Shown: positions 1-11,789 of the stretch, piece by piece
Numbering within the stretch: the first letter of the stretch is position 1
Layout: each line of letters begins with the position of its first letter
DNA from: Onychomys torridus
Taxonomy: Eukaryota; Chordata; Mammalia; Rodentia; Cricetidae
Assembly: GCF_903995425.1 (NCBI RefSeq)
Contig: NC_050451.1
Coordinates: 15,547,429 to 15,611,428 of the forward strand
DNA: 64,000 nt
Reading direction: 5' to 3'
Position numbers and translations under genes: made by a program
Notes under the pieces: generated by a model
Told to the model about the DNA's origin: nothing
Databases searched by the model: none
What the model saw: the letters and a program-made list of their open reading frames with translations, nothing else

Positions 1-62
1 GGATGGGCAGATGAATGAATTATGGATGAGTGGGTGGGGGGATGGGAAGGTAGATGGATGGA
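1..62. repeat. Degenerate GGAT-rich microsatellite
   Basis: A run of imperfect GGAT/GAAT tetramers at the left edge, in the intron just downstream of the 141-319 exon. It probably continues out of the window. Confidence 0.7.
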
Positions 63-140
63 AAAGAAAGACATGAGAAGAACAGGAACATACACAGGCT
101 GATCACAGGATGTCCCCTCTCATTTTCAGTTTTATGGTAC

Positions 141-319
141 CTGTTTGAGTTGTGTTTCCGAGTTGACGTGTACATCACATATTTCACAGTGAAATGTTTT
201 GTTTTGGAGGCCTGTGTTTCCCTTATTAACAGGTCCTTTACCCTTCATCCCTGCCCGAGGAAAGGCTTTGATAGTCCCACTTCCATTGCGGGCTTCTAGC
301 ATTGTTTTGTGCTTAGTAC
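141..319 (-). CDS. Zfp385d: Zfp385d internal coding exon (completes one zinc finger, begins the next)
   Basis: This is an internal exon of the ZNF385D orthologue, a nuclear protein with matrin/U1-type C2H2 zinc fingers of the ZNF385 family, whose members bind RNA or DNA. Read on the minus strand, it starts after ...CTGATAG at 320 and ends at CAG before GTACCA at 140. It is 179 bp: two bases completing a split Gly codon, then 59 full codons with no stop. Codons 1-3 are T-K-H, and this His is the last ligand of the finger begun in the upstream exon. A basic, Gly-rich linker follows (codons 10-40). FHCEIC then supplies the two Cys (codons 44 and 47) of the next finger. The exon ends at QLKQ, exactly where 12 residues follow the second Cys, so both His must lie in the next exon, left of the window. 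The residues match ZNF385D better than ZNF385B (AFPRAG, GPVNKGNTG), judged from memory of the family. The ATG-like reading further upstream is intron and is not a start. Confidence 0.93.
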
Positions 320-809
320 CTATCAGGAATATTTGAAAAAAACAAAAACAAAAACAGAAAGAAGAGAAAAATATTGTATTAATGATAGTCTTCAAATGGA
401 ACTTGAGGCTGTAGTGAAATACATCCAGGACACAGAAGATTGTAAAAAGGAATATTTGTTTTATATGATGATATTAAATTATTAACTTTTTTAAATGCTT
501 GATATCACATAAAAGCACTGTTTGTATGTAAAGTCAGGCCTGGGGCAAAATTCAATGGGTGTGATTTTGTCCCATTTGCTCTTGATTCTAAAATGACATA
601 AATGATAGCTAAGGAGGAGTGACCTGTTTGCTGAAGGTACAGTTGGAGGTAGTGTGTGCCAAATGTAATCAGATTAGTCATGGTGACCTTTCAGCAGTGG
701 ATCTCACTGAATACCTACTTCTAGACAGAATGCAAGCAAGCTTTCCTGCATCTGCATTTTAGGCTTAAAAAAGAAGAGTGATAGTAATTATGACTTTAAT
801 TTTTTAATT
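320..809. other. Intronic, nothing recognised
   Basis: AT-rich unique sequence next to the splice acceptor of the 141-319 exon. An A-rich stretch at 337-372 gives the minus-strand pyrimidine tract. Confidence 0.6.
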
Positions 810-1016
810 TTATTTTTGGTTGTGAGCCTAGCCTTTAATAGCTGATTCATCTCTCCAGCCCTTTTTTAAATTTTAGAATCCAGAAGAGGATGTTAGATCC
901 TCTGGAGCTGGACTTATTATAGGCAGTTGTGAGTCCCATGACATGGGCACTGAAAACATATGGGTCCTCTGCAAGAGCAATAAGCAGTTTTAACCACAGA
1001 GCAGTCTTTTTAGCCT
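810..1016 (-). mobile_element. B3/B2-type SINE remnants
   Basis: Two adjoining pieces read as the reverse of B2/B3 SINEs. The first ends in CATCTCTCCAGCCC, the usual head of a reversed B2. The second carries AGAAGAGG...GATCCTCTGGAGCTGG and GGGTCCTCTGCAAGAGCA. Confidence 0.65.
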
Positions 1017-2040
1017 GTCAAGTAAAGATATGTAAGGATAGCGAAGGACTATAATTTCAAATGTAAACAAGTGACCAATGAGAGGAGAAGTTATTTAAAG
1101 GGTAGGCAGCCATGCTGGAAATAATTGTTTTAAATATTAAACTACTACATCTATATATGGGCCATCTCACATAATTAATGTAACGTTATTTAACTACCAT
1201 TAATATTTGTTTTCTGGGATCACTATTGTTATATATAGTTTATATTCACAATTTCCCCTCAAAAATTGCTTAAATATTCCATGTTTTTCTAGCTAATAAA
1301 TTTTCTTTATTTTGCCTCCTTGATGATGTGCTTTTGTTATGGAATTTTCTTTATGCCGTTTTAATTTTTAACATTTCCTTTTTGTAGCACAGCCTTTCTA
1401 CCTGTATTTAAAACATTGTTGGTCAGTTCTACAAATAGAGAAAAGGTAATTCTGAGTCACATTTACAGAACTCTTAAATATTCATAAGATGTTTCTGAGT
1501 CACATGTACAGAACTCTTGAATATTCATAAGAAAACATAAGTTGTGAGTATGATACAGATTACAGCATGCTAAACAAGAGATAAATCCAGAAAAGTCCTT
1601 CATAGCCACATTTTCCTCATTCAAAAAGAGCATTACTTCACCAGGTCCAAATAAGAGTCCTACAAGATAGGCTGCCCACCTTGATGATGACTATTCTTAG
1701 AGCACAGCTATTGAAATGCTCTTGTACTAAGGAAAAGAATTAGCACCCTGCAGGAAGAGGGGATGCTCAGAGGCTTGGGCCACAGCGTGGGCTCACAGTG
1801 GTGGCAAGGCTGCCTCATTGCTTGTTCTGGGTGATCACCCTGGCACCTAGGGAGCAAGCGAGACATATGTGGATGGCTATCTGAACAGATAATTTTACAG
1901 ATACTTCAGACAAAATAGGAAGCACTTCTAAGGCCATTTTGGCTAAGGAAGGTGGAAGGTGTAGGCCAGGTCTCACTCTAATTTTCATCTCTTAGTCAGC
2001 TTAGCTTCAAATCATTTGTGACTTCTACCTATTTGTAGAA
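1017..2040. other. Intronic, mostly unrecognised
   Basis: AT-rich sequence with no open frame or family I can name, apart from a 43-bp tandem duplication at 1450-1535. Confidence 0.55.
1450..1535. repeat. 43-bp tandem duplication
   Basis: TCTGAGTCACAT..ACAGAACTCTT.AATATTCATAAGA occurs twice head to tail, starting at 1451 and 1494, with only a few differences. Confidence 0.85.
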
Positions 2041-2044
2041 CACA

Positions 2045-2090
<46 letters not shown>
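2041..2090. repeat. (AC)n microsatellite
   Basis: About 20 near-perfect CA dinucleotides. Confidence 0.97.
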
Positions 2091-2439
2091 AGAAATCTAA
2101 AAATGTAGCAAAGATGGTATAACAGGGGTCTCAACGAAGTGGTTGACTTTCTGGCTACCATTTATCCTCCAATATGGACAAATTTTTGTGCAACATGACC
2201 TTATGCACACAGTTACAGAATGTCAGTTATTATAAATAGCTACTGTATAGTCTTTATGACATTTTCAAAGTATGAACAAGCTGTGAAGATAGCTGTATTT
2301 TCTTTAAATGTAGCTAAACTTCAGGGGAAAGGTGTACTCTTAATTTTAAAGCATGTATATATTTGAGAGAGAAAGTGTGCATTAATAATATAAAACATCA
2401 CAGCTATTAAAATGACCCTTCTTGACTATTCAATGCATT

Positions 2440-2645
2440 TCAGAGGCTATGCTAAAATTTCTCCTGCTCACTGCCACCCTAAGAGTTCAGTGCTATTATT
2501 ATCCCTTCTCTGGAGATGACAAGATAGGTGCTGAAAGGTCAGGTGACCTGCATGTGGTCACAAAGCAAACACAATTGGAAATCCTAGTAACAGAAAACGA
2601 ATTCCTAGCTATGTGTCCAAATACCAAGGGACTCCTAAACCATTA
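2440..2645 (+). mobile_element. Probable MIR SINE remnant
   Basis: GTGCTATTATTATCCC, then a GGTGACCTGC..GTGGTCACAAAG segment, follow the order of an old mammalian MIR (TTATTATCCC, TGACTTGCCCAAGGTCACACAG). It is strongly diverged. Confidence 0.5.
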
Positions 2646-2649
2646 GGGC

Positions 2650-3579
2650 ACAGTCTTATACAAGTCTTTCTTCAGCACACCATTCTACACAGCAATAGCC
2701 TTTGGAAAAGATGGATTTTACTTTGAGTCTTTTGAATGTCCTATGTTGTTGCCCACAATCCATGTCCTTTCCCACTTAGCAGAGCTTCATGAATCCTGAC
2801 ATCTGAAATGTGTGTCTCTGGCAAGTGATACAATTTCTGTTTTCATCATCCTGTGAGTATTTTGCAAAACTGAGACCTGCTTCCATGACTGCTCAGCAGG
2901 GTATTGCAAACCTGCTTCTGCCTTTGACTTCTCCCCTTCTGAGGAAAGGAGCCTTTGGAAGCCAGGTAGACTGCCACCATTGCAAGCTGACACTGACAAT
3001 GGTCTCCATTCAAAGCTCCATGTCTTCTGAAAGGAGAACCACAGCTTAAACTCATAAGTCATAAGGCTTTCAGAAGCCCTGTGCCTGTTTGCTCCTTGTT
3101 CAGCTTGATATACCTTGGGCAAGGCAAATACTGTTCCAAAATGGGAAGGGGCTTGTCATCCTTGTCTCTATCACCTTCAGGACATCTCTCCCTATGTCCT
3201 CCTCTTCTTCTTTTCCCTGCAAGTCCTTCATCTCTTCTTCCTCTTCCAACTCCTCCTTCTTTCTCTTACTCCTCCTTCATCTGTGGTGCCAGAGATTGAA
3301 CACACAGCCTCCCACATACCAAGGAAGGACCCTCCTGCGGAGTTCTCCCCAAGACCTATGACTTCCGTTCTTTTTCTGCTCTGCAAGTTGGGTGTTAGTA
3401 TGGAGGAAAGGTTAATGAGAGGGGAAACTAAAACCTAATTAATAAATAAAAACTTCAATTGTAAATAATTTGTTAAAAAATCAGAAAATATTTTTAAGAG
3501 AAACCATACATAGTTCTACCAACTAGAATTTATCAAAATGCGAAAAATGTTTTCTATGTGCCAGTCTTTTTTTTTCTAT
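2650..3579. other. Intronic, pyrimidine-rich patch, otherwise unrecognised
   Basis: No repeat family is clear. A CT-rich stretch at about 3180-3275 produces several overlapping open frames with low-complexity Ser/Leu/Phe translations, which are not credible genes. Confidence 0.5.
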
Positions 3580-3746
3580 TTGAATTTATTTAAGATTTGT
3601 GCACATATGTGCCATGGAACACTGTGGTGGTCAGAGGACAACTTTGTGGAGTATGTTCTTTCCTCTCACTTTTATATAGGGATTGAACTCAGATTACCAG
3701 GCTGGTGTGACAAGACCTTTTCTTTACCTAATGAGCCATCTCCCAT
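3580..3746 (-). mobile_element. Diverged B2/B3-like SINE
   Basis: Ends in AATGAGCCATCTCCC, the reversed head of a B2-type SINE, preceded by GATTGAACTCAGATTACCAGG. Confidence 0.5.
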
Positions 3747-3846
3747 CCTATTATGTATATGTAAAATTTTAAAAGCTTGCAAAATTTATCTAAAGTGATA
3801 GTGCATTAAAAATTCTTATAGAATCATATATTCTTTTATAAATTCA

Positions 3847-4195
3847 TGTTGTGGATATCACTATGTATAAAGAAAACACTGATTGGCCAGTAGCCAGGCA
3901 GGAAATATAGGTGGAACTAAGAGAGAGGAGAATTGAGAAAACAGGAAGGGAAAAGGAGACACTGCCAGCAGCCATCAAGACAAGGAAGATGTAAGGTACC
4001 TATAAGCCACGAGCCACATGGCAAAGTATAGATTAATAAAAATATACTAAATATAAGAGTAAGAGCTAGACAATGGTAGGCCTGAGCTAAGGGCCAAGCT
4101 ATTTAAATAATATAAGCATCTGTGTGTTTACTTTATAAGTGGGTTGTCAGACTAACAGGGCTTGGCAGGGGCTGGAGAGAAGCTCTTCAGCTACA
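3847..4195 (+). mobile_element. Solo LTR, cricetid class II (mys/MYSERV-like) family
   Basis: A 349-bp element running TGTTGTGG...GCTACA. It shares TGATTGGCCAGTAGCCAGGC, GAGCCACATGGCAA, TATAGATTAATA and CTGTGTGTTTA with the LTRs at 59982 and 63436. It is flanked by AATTCA (3841-3846) and AATTCC (4196-4201), a 6-bp target duplication with one change, as expected for a class II (ERVK-type) integration. No internal region remains, so it is a product of LTR-LTR recombination. Confidence 0.85.
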
Positions 4196-4201
4196 AATTC
4201 C

Positions 4202-5039
4202 CATGGTTTTTATTGACAGCACAATGGATAACCACTAATCTAATACTAGGAATTAGAATTACTTATTTTTTCCTTAAATAATTAATTTTTTATGACAAAT
4301 CCGATTGTTTCTTCCATGAAGATTTTCATAAGTGGTATTGTAAGAAGAAAGAATCTGAGTATTTTTAAATGTCTTGATCCAAACTTTGTAAGTATTACTA
4401 AGGTAGTCCCAAAGGGAAAAAAATCTATCTTGCTACAATCTATCTTGGTATAGTCTGCAATTTTCCCACTTATAAATAATTCCAATGCCTTAAATTTAAT
4501 ACCTTAATGCCCATTTACACTCCTATGTTTAGCACTATGTAACTACAATCTTAATGCTTCATGGAACTGCCAATAGTCACCTATCTGCCTTCTCACTTGG
4601 GCTGTGGATAAGCATTAGTTTACTAGCTTAAAGTGATCCACACTAACAACAAAGTACCAGGTGCTATTTTAATGTGTTTGTTTATATTGTTCATTATGTG
4701 CATTCTCCTGTGTACTAAAGAAGAAAAGTACTTAAATCTGCATACCCAGAATGAATGCTGAGCATCACAAGCCCAAGTACTCTTCTTTAAGACCTTTAAC
4801 TATAAAATAGTCTTTGGTCACCCAGACCCCCATATAGAATGCATTTTCCATGTTAATTACATTTTTATTTTGTCTCTGGGAAAAATTAAACAATATATTC
4901 ACAAACATCAAGCATCTAGAATGAGATTCATGGTGCCAGAGGGCCAACCAATGCCATAAGGGATGAAAAATTGAAGTACTTCTACCTTCTAGCAGAAGGC
5001 ACCTACTCCAAGAGAGGTCATGCCAGCACCCAGATCCCC
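4202..5039. other. Intronic, nothing recognised
   Basis: AT-rich and without a repeat I can name. The last 100 bp may be the start of the L1 5' region that follows. Confidence 0.5.
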
Positions 5040-6470
5040 AGGCAACTCCTAGACTTTTGGACCTACAGCAATTCTCGAGCACCTTCTCATCCTAACCTCA
5101 ACAGCTCCTCTTCTCACCACCTATCCTGCCCAAACCTCCAAGGCTGAAAGATCTCTAGCCCCCAACTCGGGCAGAACCCTTCTGCTGGACCAGAGGCCAC
5201 TCCTGTCATCAGAAGTCCAGCCTCCAACCTGGGCATAGACTGTCTACTCAAGCACAGGCTTTAAGACATTCTGGCAAGAAGACAAGAGAGGAAACAGAAA
5301 TCAAGGAACAAAATATGAATCCAACAAAGACAAACTCAGAAATCATCACCTATACCTATAATTGCCCCAAACACAGATACCTAAATGCCATTGTTACAAG
5401 TTAGTCAATAATATCCTGGGCAATATATTACCACCAGACCTCACCCATCCTAATACAGCAAGCACTGAAGATTCCAACACAGTTAGAGCACAAGAAAATG
5501 ACCCTAAAACCAACTTTACAAAGATGATAGAGGCCCTTAAAGAGGAACAGCACAAATTTCCTAAAGAAATCCAGGAAAAAACAAATAAACAATTGGAGGG
5601 AATGAATGAATCCATTAAAGATAGCCAAGAAAAACAAACAGTTGATGGAAATAGATCTGAAAGTGGAAATAGAACTCATAAAGAAAACACAAACTGGGGG
5701 AATTCTAGAAAGGGAAAGTCTAGGGAAGTGAACAGGAACTACAGACACAAATATCACCAACAGGATACAAGAGATGAAAGAGAGAATCTTAGTTGTTGAA
5801 GATACAACAGAAAAATAAATAAATCAGTCAAAGAAAATGTTAAATCCAAAAACTTCTTTACACAAAACATCCAGAAAATCCAGGACACTATGAAAGGACC
5901 AAATCTAAAAAAAAAATAGGAATAGAAGAAGAAGACTCCCAGGACAAAGGCCCAGAAAATATTTTTAACAAAATCATAGAAGAAAATTTCTCTAACCTAA
6001 AGAATGACATGCCTATAAAAGTAAAAGAAGCTTACAGAAAATCAAATGGATTAGAAGAGTAAAGAAAGTGCCTTCCCCACATAATAATCAAAACATTAAA
6101 CATGCAGAAAAAAGAAAGAATATTAAAAGCTGCAAAGGAAAAGGGCCAAGTAACATATAAAGGCAGACAGACCTATTAGAATTATACCAGACTTCTCAAT
6201 GGAGACTATAAAGCCAGAAGAGTCTGGACAGATGTCTTGCAGACTCTAAAACACCACAGATGCCAGCTCAGACTGTTATACCCAGAAAAACTTTCAATCA
6301 TTACAATGGAGAAACAAGATATTCCAAGATAAAACCACATTTAAACAATATCTACAAACCTAGTCTAACAGAAGGTACTAGAAGGAAAACTCCAAACTAA
6401 GGAGATTAACTACACCCACAAAAACACAGACAATAAATAATCTCACATAAGCAATAACCTAAGAACAGAA

Positions 6471-6502
<32 letters not shown>
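6471..6502. repeat. (AC)n microsatellite inside the L1-like element
   Basis: About 15 CA units, lying at the point where ORF1-related sequence ends and ORF2-tail sequence begins. Confidence 0.95.
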
Positions 6503-6508
<6 letters not shown>

Positions 6509-7472
6509 ACAGACTACCACCACCATTTACACAATGGGGCATTACTGAGTTGTTTGAAAAATAACATCATGAAATTTAAAGACAAAGTAATGGAACTAGA
6601 AAAAATTATTCTGAGTGAGGTAACCCAGACCCAAAAGGCAAACATGGTATGTACTCACTTATAAGTGGCCACTAGCTACAAAGGAAAAGATAATCATGCT
6701 ACTATCCACAGACCCTGAGAGCCTAAGTAACAAGGAGGCCTGAGTGGGGAATGCATGGATGTTGGTGGGAAGGATAAATAGAATACTTTTGTGGGTAGAC
6801 TAGGGACAGGTAGGGATGGCAACAGGATGGATTAGGTAGGGGTGTGGAGGAAGAGAGTACTGAGAGAGATGACTGGAATGGGGGACATTTCAGAGGTGAA
6901 GTAGAAACCTAGTGCAATGGAAACTCCCAGGAATCCCTGAAAGTGACCCTAGCAAGACTCCTAATAGAGGGAGATATGGAGCCTGAACCAGCCATCTTCC
7001 CAAACCAGGACAGACTTCCTTTAGAAGGGTTGAGACACCAACCAAGCCACAAAACCTCCTACCTACTATTATTTCTGCCTGCAAAATGTGCTGGGATAAA
7101 AGTGATGTAGAACTTATGGGAGTGGCCATCCATTAAGTGGTCCAAATTGAAACCCATGCCACAAAAGAGAACCAATGCCTGATATTTCTTGCAAAGCCAG
7201 GAACCAGGATCTGGATAACCTAGAGACCAAGGACAAAACCAAACATGATTGGAATAAAAAACAGTCAGTCCATGAAATGATACTCTGCTATACTTGTAGA
7301 CCAGAACCTAGCATAATTGTCATCAAATAGGCTTCACCCAACAATTGATGGGAATAGATGCAGAGATCCACAGCCAACCAATAGGTAGAGCTTGGGGAAT
7401 CCTGCACAATAGGGTGAGGAAGGATTGTAGTAGCCAGAAGGATCAAGACACCACCATAAAAACAGTCCACAG

Positions 7473-7568
7473 GGGTTGGGGATTTAGCTCAGTGGTAGAG
7501 CACTTGCCTAGCAAGCGCAAGGCCCTGGGTTCGATCCCCAGCTCAAAAAAAAAAAAAAAAAAAAAAAA
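7473..7568 (+). mobile_element. ID SINE (BC1/tRNA-Ala-derived) with poly(A) tail
   Basis: A well-preserved ID element. The A-box-like TAGCTCAGTGGT and B-box-like GGTTCGATCC of its tRNA-derived Pol III promoter are intact, followed by about 24 A. It sits in the 3' UTR of the L1-like element. The flanks AAACAGTCCACAG and AAACAGTCTGCAG are a target duplication with two changes. Good preservation suggests a relatively recent insertion. Confidence 0.93.
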
Positions 7569-7916
7569 CAGTCTGCAGAATCAATTAACCAGGGCTCATA
7601 GAAGCTCAAAGAGCCTCAATGAACAATCAGGGAGCCTGTAGGGACCTGACATATGCCCTGTACATATGTGTTATGGTGACGTAGCTTGGTGTTCCTGTAG
7701 GACTCTACCAGTGGGAGCAATGGTTTTCTCCGACTCTTTTGCCTGCTTTGGGGGCACTTTTCCACCAACTGGGCTGCCTCATCCAACCTTAACATGAGAA
7801 GATTTGCCTGGTTTTATTATAACTTGATTTGCTATGTTTGGTTGATATCCCTGGGAGGCCTTTCCCTTTTCCTAAGAGAAAGAAGGAAGACTGGATCTAG
7901 AAGAGAGGGGACTGGC

Positions 7917-7938
7917 GGGGGGGGGGGGGGGGGGGGGG
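7917..7938. repeat. Poly(G) tract
   Basis: About 20 consecutive G within a G-rich L1 3' UTR stretch. Such 3' UTR G-rich tracts are typical of rodent L1. Confidence 0.95.
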
Positions 7939-8010
7939 AGCTGTGAGGAGAGGAGAGATGGAAACCACAGTCAGGAATCAATGTGAGGGAAGAATAATTT
8001 TTTAAAAATG

Positions 8011-8610
8011 GTAGTCCTTCTGTTAGTTCCCCAGCTTCACCAGGAACAAACATAAGCTCCAATTTGGTAAGAGCTGAGACAAGTAAAAGACAATGTGTTA
8101 AACAGAGGCAAGGGGACATTTTTCTTTACATTAAAAAAAACCCTAGCAGAAAAAGAAAGACAGCTATGGCAACAGAATGGCTGGGCTGAGGGTGAGACGG
8201 GGTTATAACACAAAGTGCACAGTGAGCCAAGGGTCCAAGAAACCTCAGGAATCTCTGTGCAGGCTGAAGGTCCCAGTGGTCAGTTGTGAGGAGAGGAAAA
8301 ACATGAAATGAGGGAATACTTATAATCCAGTAAGCAGATAAACAACAGACCTCTAAAGGGTTCTTTTACTCAGAATACCCTATGATTCTGACCATGGATT
8401 ACCAAGAGATTTTCCCATGAAAAACCCTGTGACTAACCCAAGAACAGACCTTGTATGAATAGGACCTGACACCTGACATCATGCTTTCATATTCCTTCTT
8501 TGACTCTACTCAACAGTCAATAGACAAATGAGCAATACACTTCCATAATGTAATGAGAGATGCTTAGGTATTTGCAAAAGTAGTGCTTTTGATTAATTTC
8601 AACATAAACT
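8011..8610. other. Intronic, nothing recognised
   Basis: Unique-looking sequence between the L1-like element and the next repeat. Confidence 0.5.
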
Positions 8611-9000
8611 GGTGTGGTAGTTCAAATAAGAATGACCCCCATAGGCTCATATATTTGAATGCTTGGCCATCAGAGAGTGGCACTACTTGAGTGGCTGTTT
8701 TGAAGAAAATATGTCACTAGGGGTAAGCTTTGGTCTTTCAAATGCCCGAACTAGTCCTTCCCCCTCCTTCTCTCTGTGTCTCTGTCTCTCTCTGTGTCTT
8801 TCTCTCTCTGCTACCTATGGATTCAGATATAGAACTCTCAGCTATGATGTCTGTGTGCCACCATGCTTCCTGCCATGATGACAATATATTAAATCTCTGA
8901 AACTATAAGCAATTCCCAATTATATGTTTTCTTTTATAAAGTTTGCTGTAGCCATAGTTGTAGTGTTTCTTCAAAGAATTGGACACTGACTAGGACAATT
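8611..9000 (+). mobile_element. Rodent medium-reiteration repeat (unnamed here)
   Basis: Carries phrases common to a dispersed rodent repeat: CCCCATAGGCTCATATATTTG, TGCTTGGCCATCAG, a CTCTCT-rich centre, and CTTTTATAAAGTTTGC near the end. I recognise the family by wording but cannot name it safely. Confidence 0.6.
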
Positions 9001-9049
9001 TAGTTTGATTTTTTTAATTTATTTTTTATTTTCCATTTATTTTTTTCAG

Positions 9050-9160
9050 ACACGGTCTCACTGTGTAAGGTAGCTGTGGTTGGCAATGAACTTATACTTC
9101 TCCTTGCATTAGCCCTCTAAATAATATGACTATGGGCATATAGCATTTCACCTAGGGTCT
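9050..9160 (-). mobile_element. Diverged B1-like SINE
   Basis: CAGACACGGTCTCACTGTGT and a following stretch resemble a reversed B1. Confidence 0.45.
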
Positions 9161-9292
9161 TTTTAATGTGTTCAAGGAAGTTGTTGATAAGTTACATATA
9201 TTTTGTAGCAAAATTCAGAAACTCAAAAAGTACAATACCCAACACAAAACACAGTGTTGTGGGTAAATTTTTAGAAATGTTCTAAGTTAATG

Positions 9293-9293
<1 letters not shown>

Positions 9294-9330
<37 letters not shown>

Positions 9331-9512
9331 TCTTATGCACATGGGTTTATATGAACTATACATGTTGGTATTCCCAGTGGCCAGAAGAAGGCAGTAGATT
9401 CCTTGGAACCAGAGTGAAGTCCTATGTAGGTGTTTGGAATGGAACCCAGGTCCCTTGTAAGAGGAGCAGGTGCTCTTAACCAGTGGACCACTGAAATATC
9501 GCTCTACTTACT
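9294..9512 (-). mobile_element. B3-type SINE preceded by (TG)n
   Basis: (TG)n at 9294-9327, then GGCCAGAAGAAGGCAGTAGATT and GAGCAGGTGCTCTTAACCAG, the reversed order of a B3 SINE. Confidence 0.75.
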
Positions 9513-9639
9513 GTCAAATTCAAGATGCAGAGCAAAGGGTTTGAATAATAATAATCTGTGAACCCTGACCATGCCTAAGTAACTTAAATGAGTTTTTCAG
9601 GAGAATTAAGTCTCCACGTATTTTTGTCCTACACTAGCC

Positions 9640-9765
9640 CAGAGCTTCTTGAAAGCAGAGGCCAGATCTTGCTCATAGCTACATTATCAGTATCAAACTC
9701 ACAGTAGATAACCAATGAGCAATAGTTGAGGTATTAAACACCAATTTGGATAAAGCTGGAAGTAT
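9640..9765 (+). mobile_element. Possible L2 3' end remnant
   Basis: AGAGCTTCTTGAAAGCAGAGG...CAGTAGATAACCAATGAGCAA follows the wording of L2 3' ends, but divergence is high. Confidence 0.35.
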
Positions 9766-11789
9766 TAATTTTGCCATGTCAGAAGAGTTCTGCTTTCAGA
9801 CTGTTGATGCAAGGACCCCATAGTCCTCTGTCAAGTGTGCTAAGTTTCTTTAGGCCTTTGGGTCCTAAGCAATAAAAAAGGAAAGCAATGCTAGTCTTCA
9901 CTTATGTGTTTTATTTATAATATATCCCAATTTTAGGATTACTATGAGTATTCCATGTGCCCAATAACTTTTAGGCAACCTTTTCTTTCTCTTCTCATAG
10001 TTTACTTTTGTTAACATAAAAGGAAAAATCTCCAGGAATTTTAAATTTTTCAAATGTCTTAAAACTTTGTAAAATCTGCCTTCTGATAGCAATATTTTGT
10101 GTGCATTAAAACTCAGAGAAGGCTAGAACAAACTCTACATGGGGTTAGAAAAACCAGAGTTGATGCTTCATGTAATTATGTAACAAATCTGCTCAAATTA
10201 GTCATCAGCTTGGATGACAAACCATTTCAAAGGTTTCTCTTTTCAAGTATGTAGAGGAAAACAAAAATCAAAATTAGTAGAACTAAGATATTCAAGAGGA
10301 CTTTCTTTTTAAAAGACTTATATAAATTCTGTGTTTGTCTCATGTAAGTTTAAAGGGACTTTCTGCTCACTTGGAAGAACTGTGTCCTCATGGCCTGTGG
10401 GCTTACTAATGAGCTCCAGAGTGCTTCTAAATATGGCAAAGCAGGAATGCTTGCTCCAATCCTGTTTTCAATGGAATGGAATATGAATTAAGTACAATGT
10501 TAAAAGGTGACAACTTTGCAAAATATATGAAGAGAAGCAATTTAAATAGCTTCAGCAATCCCTAGATATGTGCCAGTAACTGTGCTTGTGCAAACACTGA
10601 TCCCACAATATCTGACTCTTAAAAGATATCATATTGTCAAATAAAGCCATTAAAGACTGAGATGTAAGAGACATAAATCAGAGAAGACAATTTTCCAACC
10701 CATGTTCTCATCTATCTGTGTATTTGACAATAAATATTAAATTACTTCTAGCTCATTCTATTAGGCTGTATTTGGACAGTATTTGATAAAAAATACTTAT
10801 TACCCAAATTTGCTTGTTCATTTGTTTGGATTAGGAATACATTTCTAATTATTAGAAATATAGCAGAAACCATTCTGAAAGTTCATTAGCTTTTCTCTGG
10901 CAGCCCATAGACACAGAGTTAATACTCAGTGTTGTGGACACTATTTTGACTTTATATATAATCTCTTCTCATAGGAAAAATAGACAATTATCATTTAGAT
11001 AAAGAACAAACATCCTCTTCCCACTGCAGCTTAGCTGCTTCTGAAAAGAGCTGTTCTTCAAACTTACACCTAGTTCCAAATGTAACATGAGAAGATTTCT
11101 TATGTTTTTCAGCAAGACAGAGGGACAGCAGAGAGACTCAAGGTGAACAGGACTTTCTCTAAGTGCATTAAAAAATATTTCAGAAAAATATCAAAACAAA
11201 ACACCACATCATTAAATGGACTAACTGAACTTAACAACCTTTATTCATCTAGCACTATAAACCATCAGCTCTAAAAACATCAATGAAGGACTATATACAA
11301 TCCTGCTCCCTATATTTGAAACAATAGATGCAGTTACTATGGGAGAAGGAGATTGTGGCCACTGCTTATCCTACAGTAGGCTTAAGCTTGGGCTTCAGAC
11401 ACACGAATCCAGTTACAGGATTTTGTTTCATCACTAACCTCCTAACAGTTCTAAAAGGTGTGCATAGTGGGGGTATGGCTTATGACCCTCCACCACTACA
11501 TCCTTTTGGAAATTACACACTAGATAGTAAAGAAGAAATGGCAGCACAATGATTATAAAGCCAAGAAAGCAGAATTAGAGTCAGTTCAGGTCTGAATTCT
11601 GTCATTCTTTCTTTGAAATCCAAGGGGAGATGGTGACATATGAAATGAAGACTTCTATTTTCAGTGCTGAGGACTAAAGCGACAGCATCTTACTGGGCTA
11701 TATTTCCTGCCCAAATTAAAGTTTGATTATAATATTTATTTTATTCTGATAACTAACCTACAACCCTAAACCTAGGGAGTTTACATATG
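9766..11789. other. Intronic, about 2 kb without recognised repeats
   Basis: AT-rich unique-looking sequence. The open frames here are short and lack codon-like character. Confidence 0.55.

Larger units (their letters stand above)
5040..8010 (+). mobile_element. L1/HAL1-like element, ORF1 remnant joined to ORF2 tail and 3' UTR
   Basis: A decayed non-LTR retrotransposon. A 5'-UTR-like stretch (5040-5350) precedes an ORF1 remnant. It is open for 145 codons at 5362-5799, with coiled-coil-like EALKEEQHKF and NESIKDSQEK segments, then broken by stops through about 6420. After a CA tract at 6471-6502 the sequence jumps to the very end of ORF2 (ATTCTGAGTGAGGTAACCCA at about 6609) and then an L1 3' UTR to about 8010. 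Nearly all of ORF2, including endonuclease and reverse transcriptase, is absent. This could be a HAL1-type element, a family of L1 relatives without ORF2, or an L1 with an internal deletion. It is antisense to Zfp385d. Confidence 0.8.

Noticed and set aside
54..299. 81-codon plus-strand open frame
   Set aside because: It is antisense to the Zfp385d exon at 141-319, which has canonical splice sites and a known protein on the other strand.
5362..5799. 145-codon plus-strand frame as a gene
   Set aside because: It is an L1 ORF1 remnant; related sequence continues past its stop and the rest of the element is decayed.
7473..7568. tRNA gene
   Set aside because: The A and B boxes belong to an ID SINE with a poly(A) tail and target duplication; it cannot fold into a tRNA cloverleaf.
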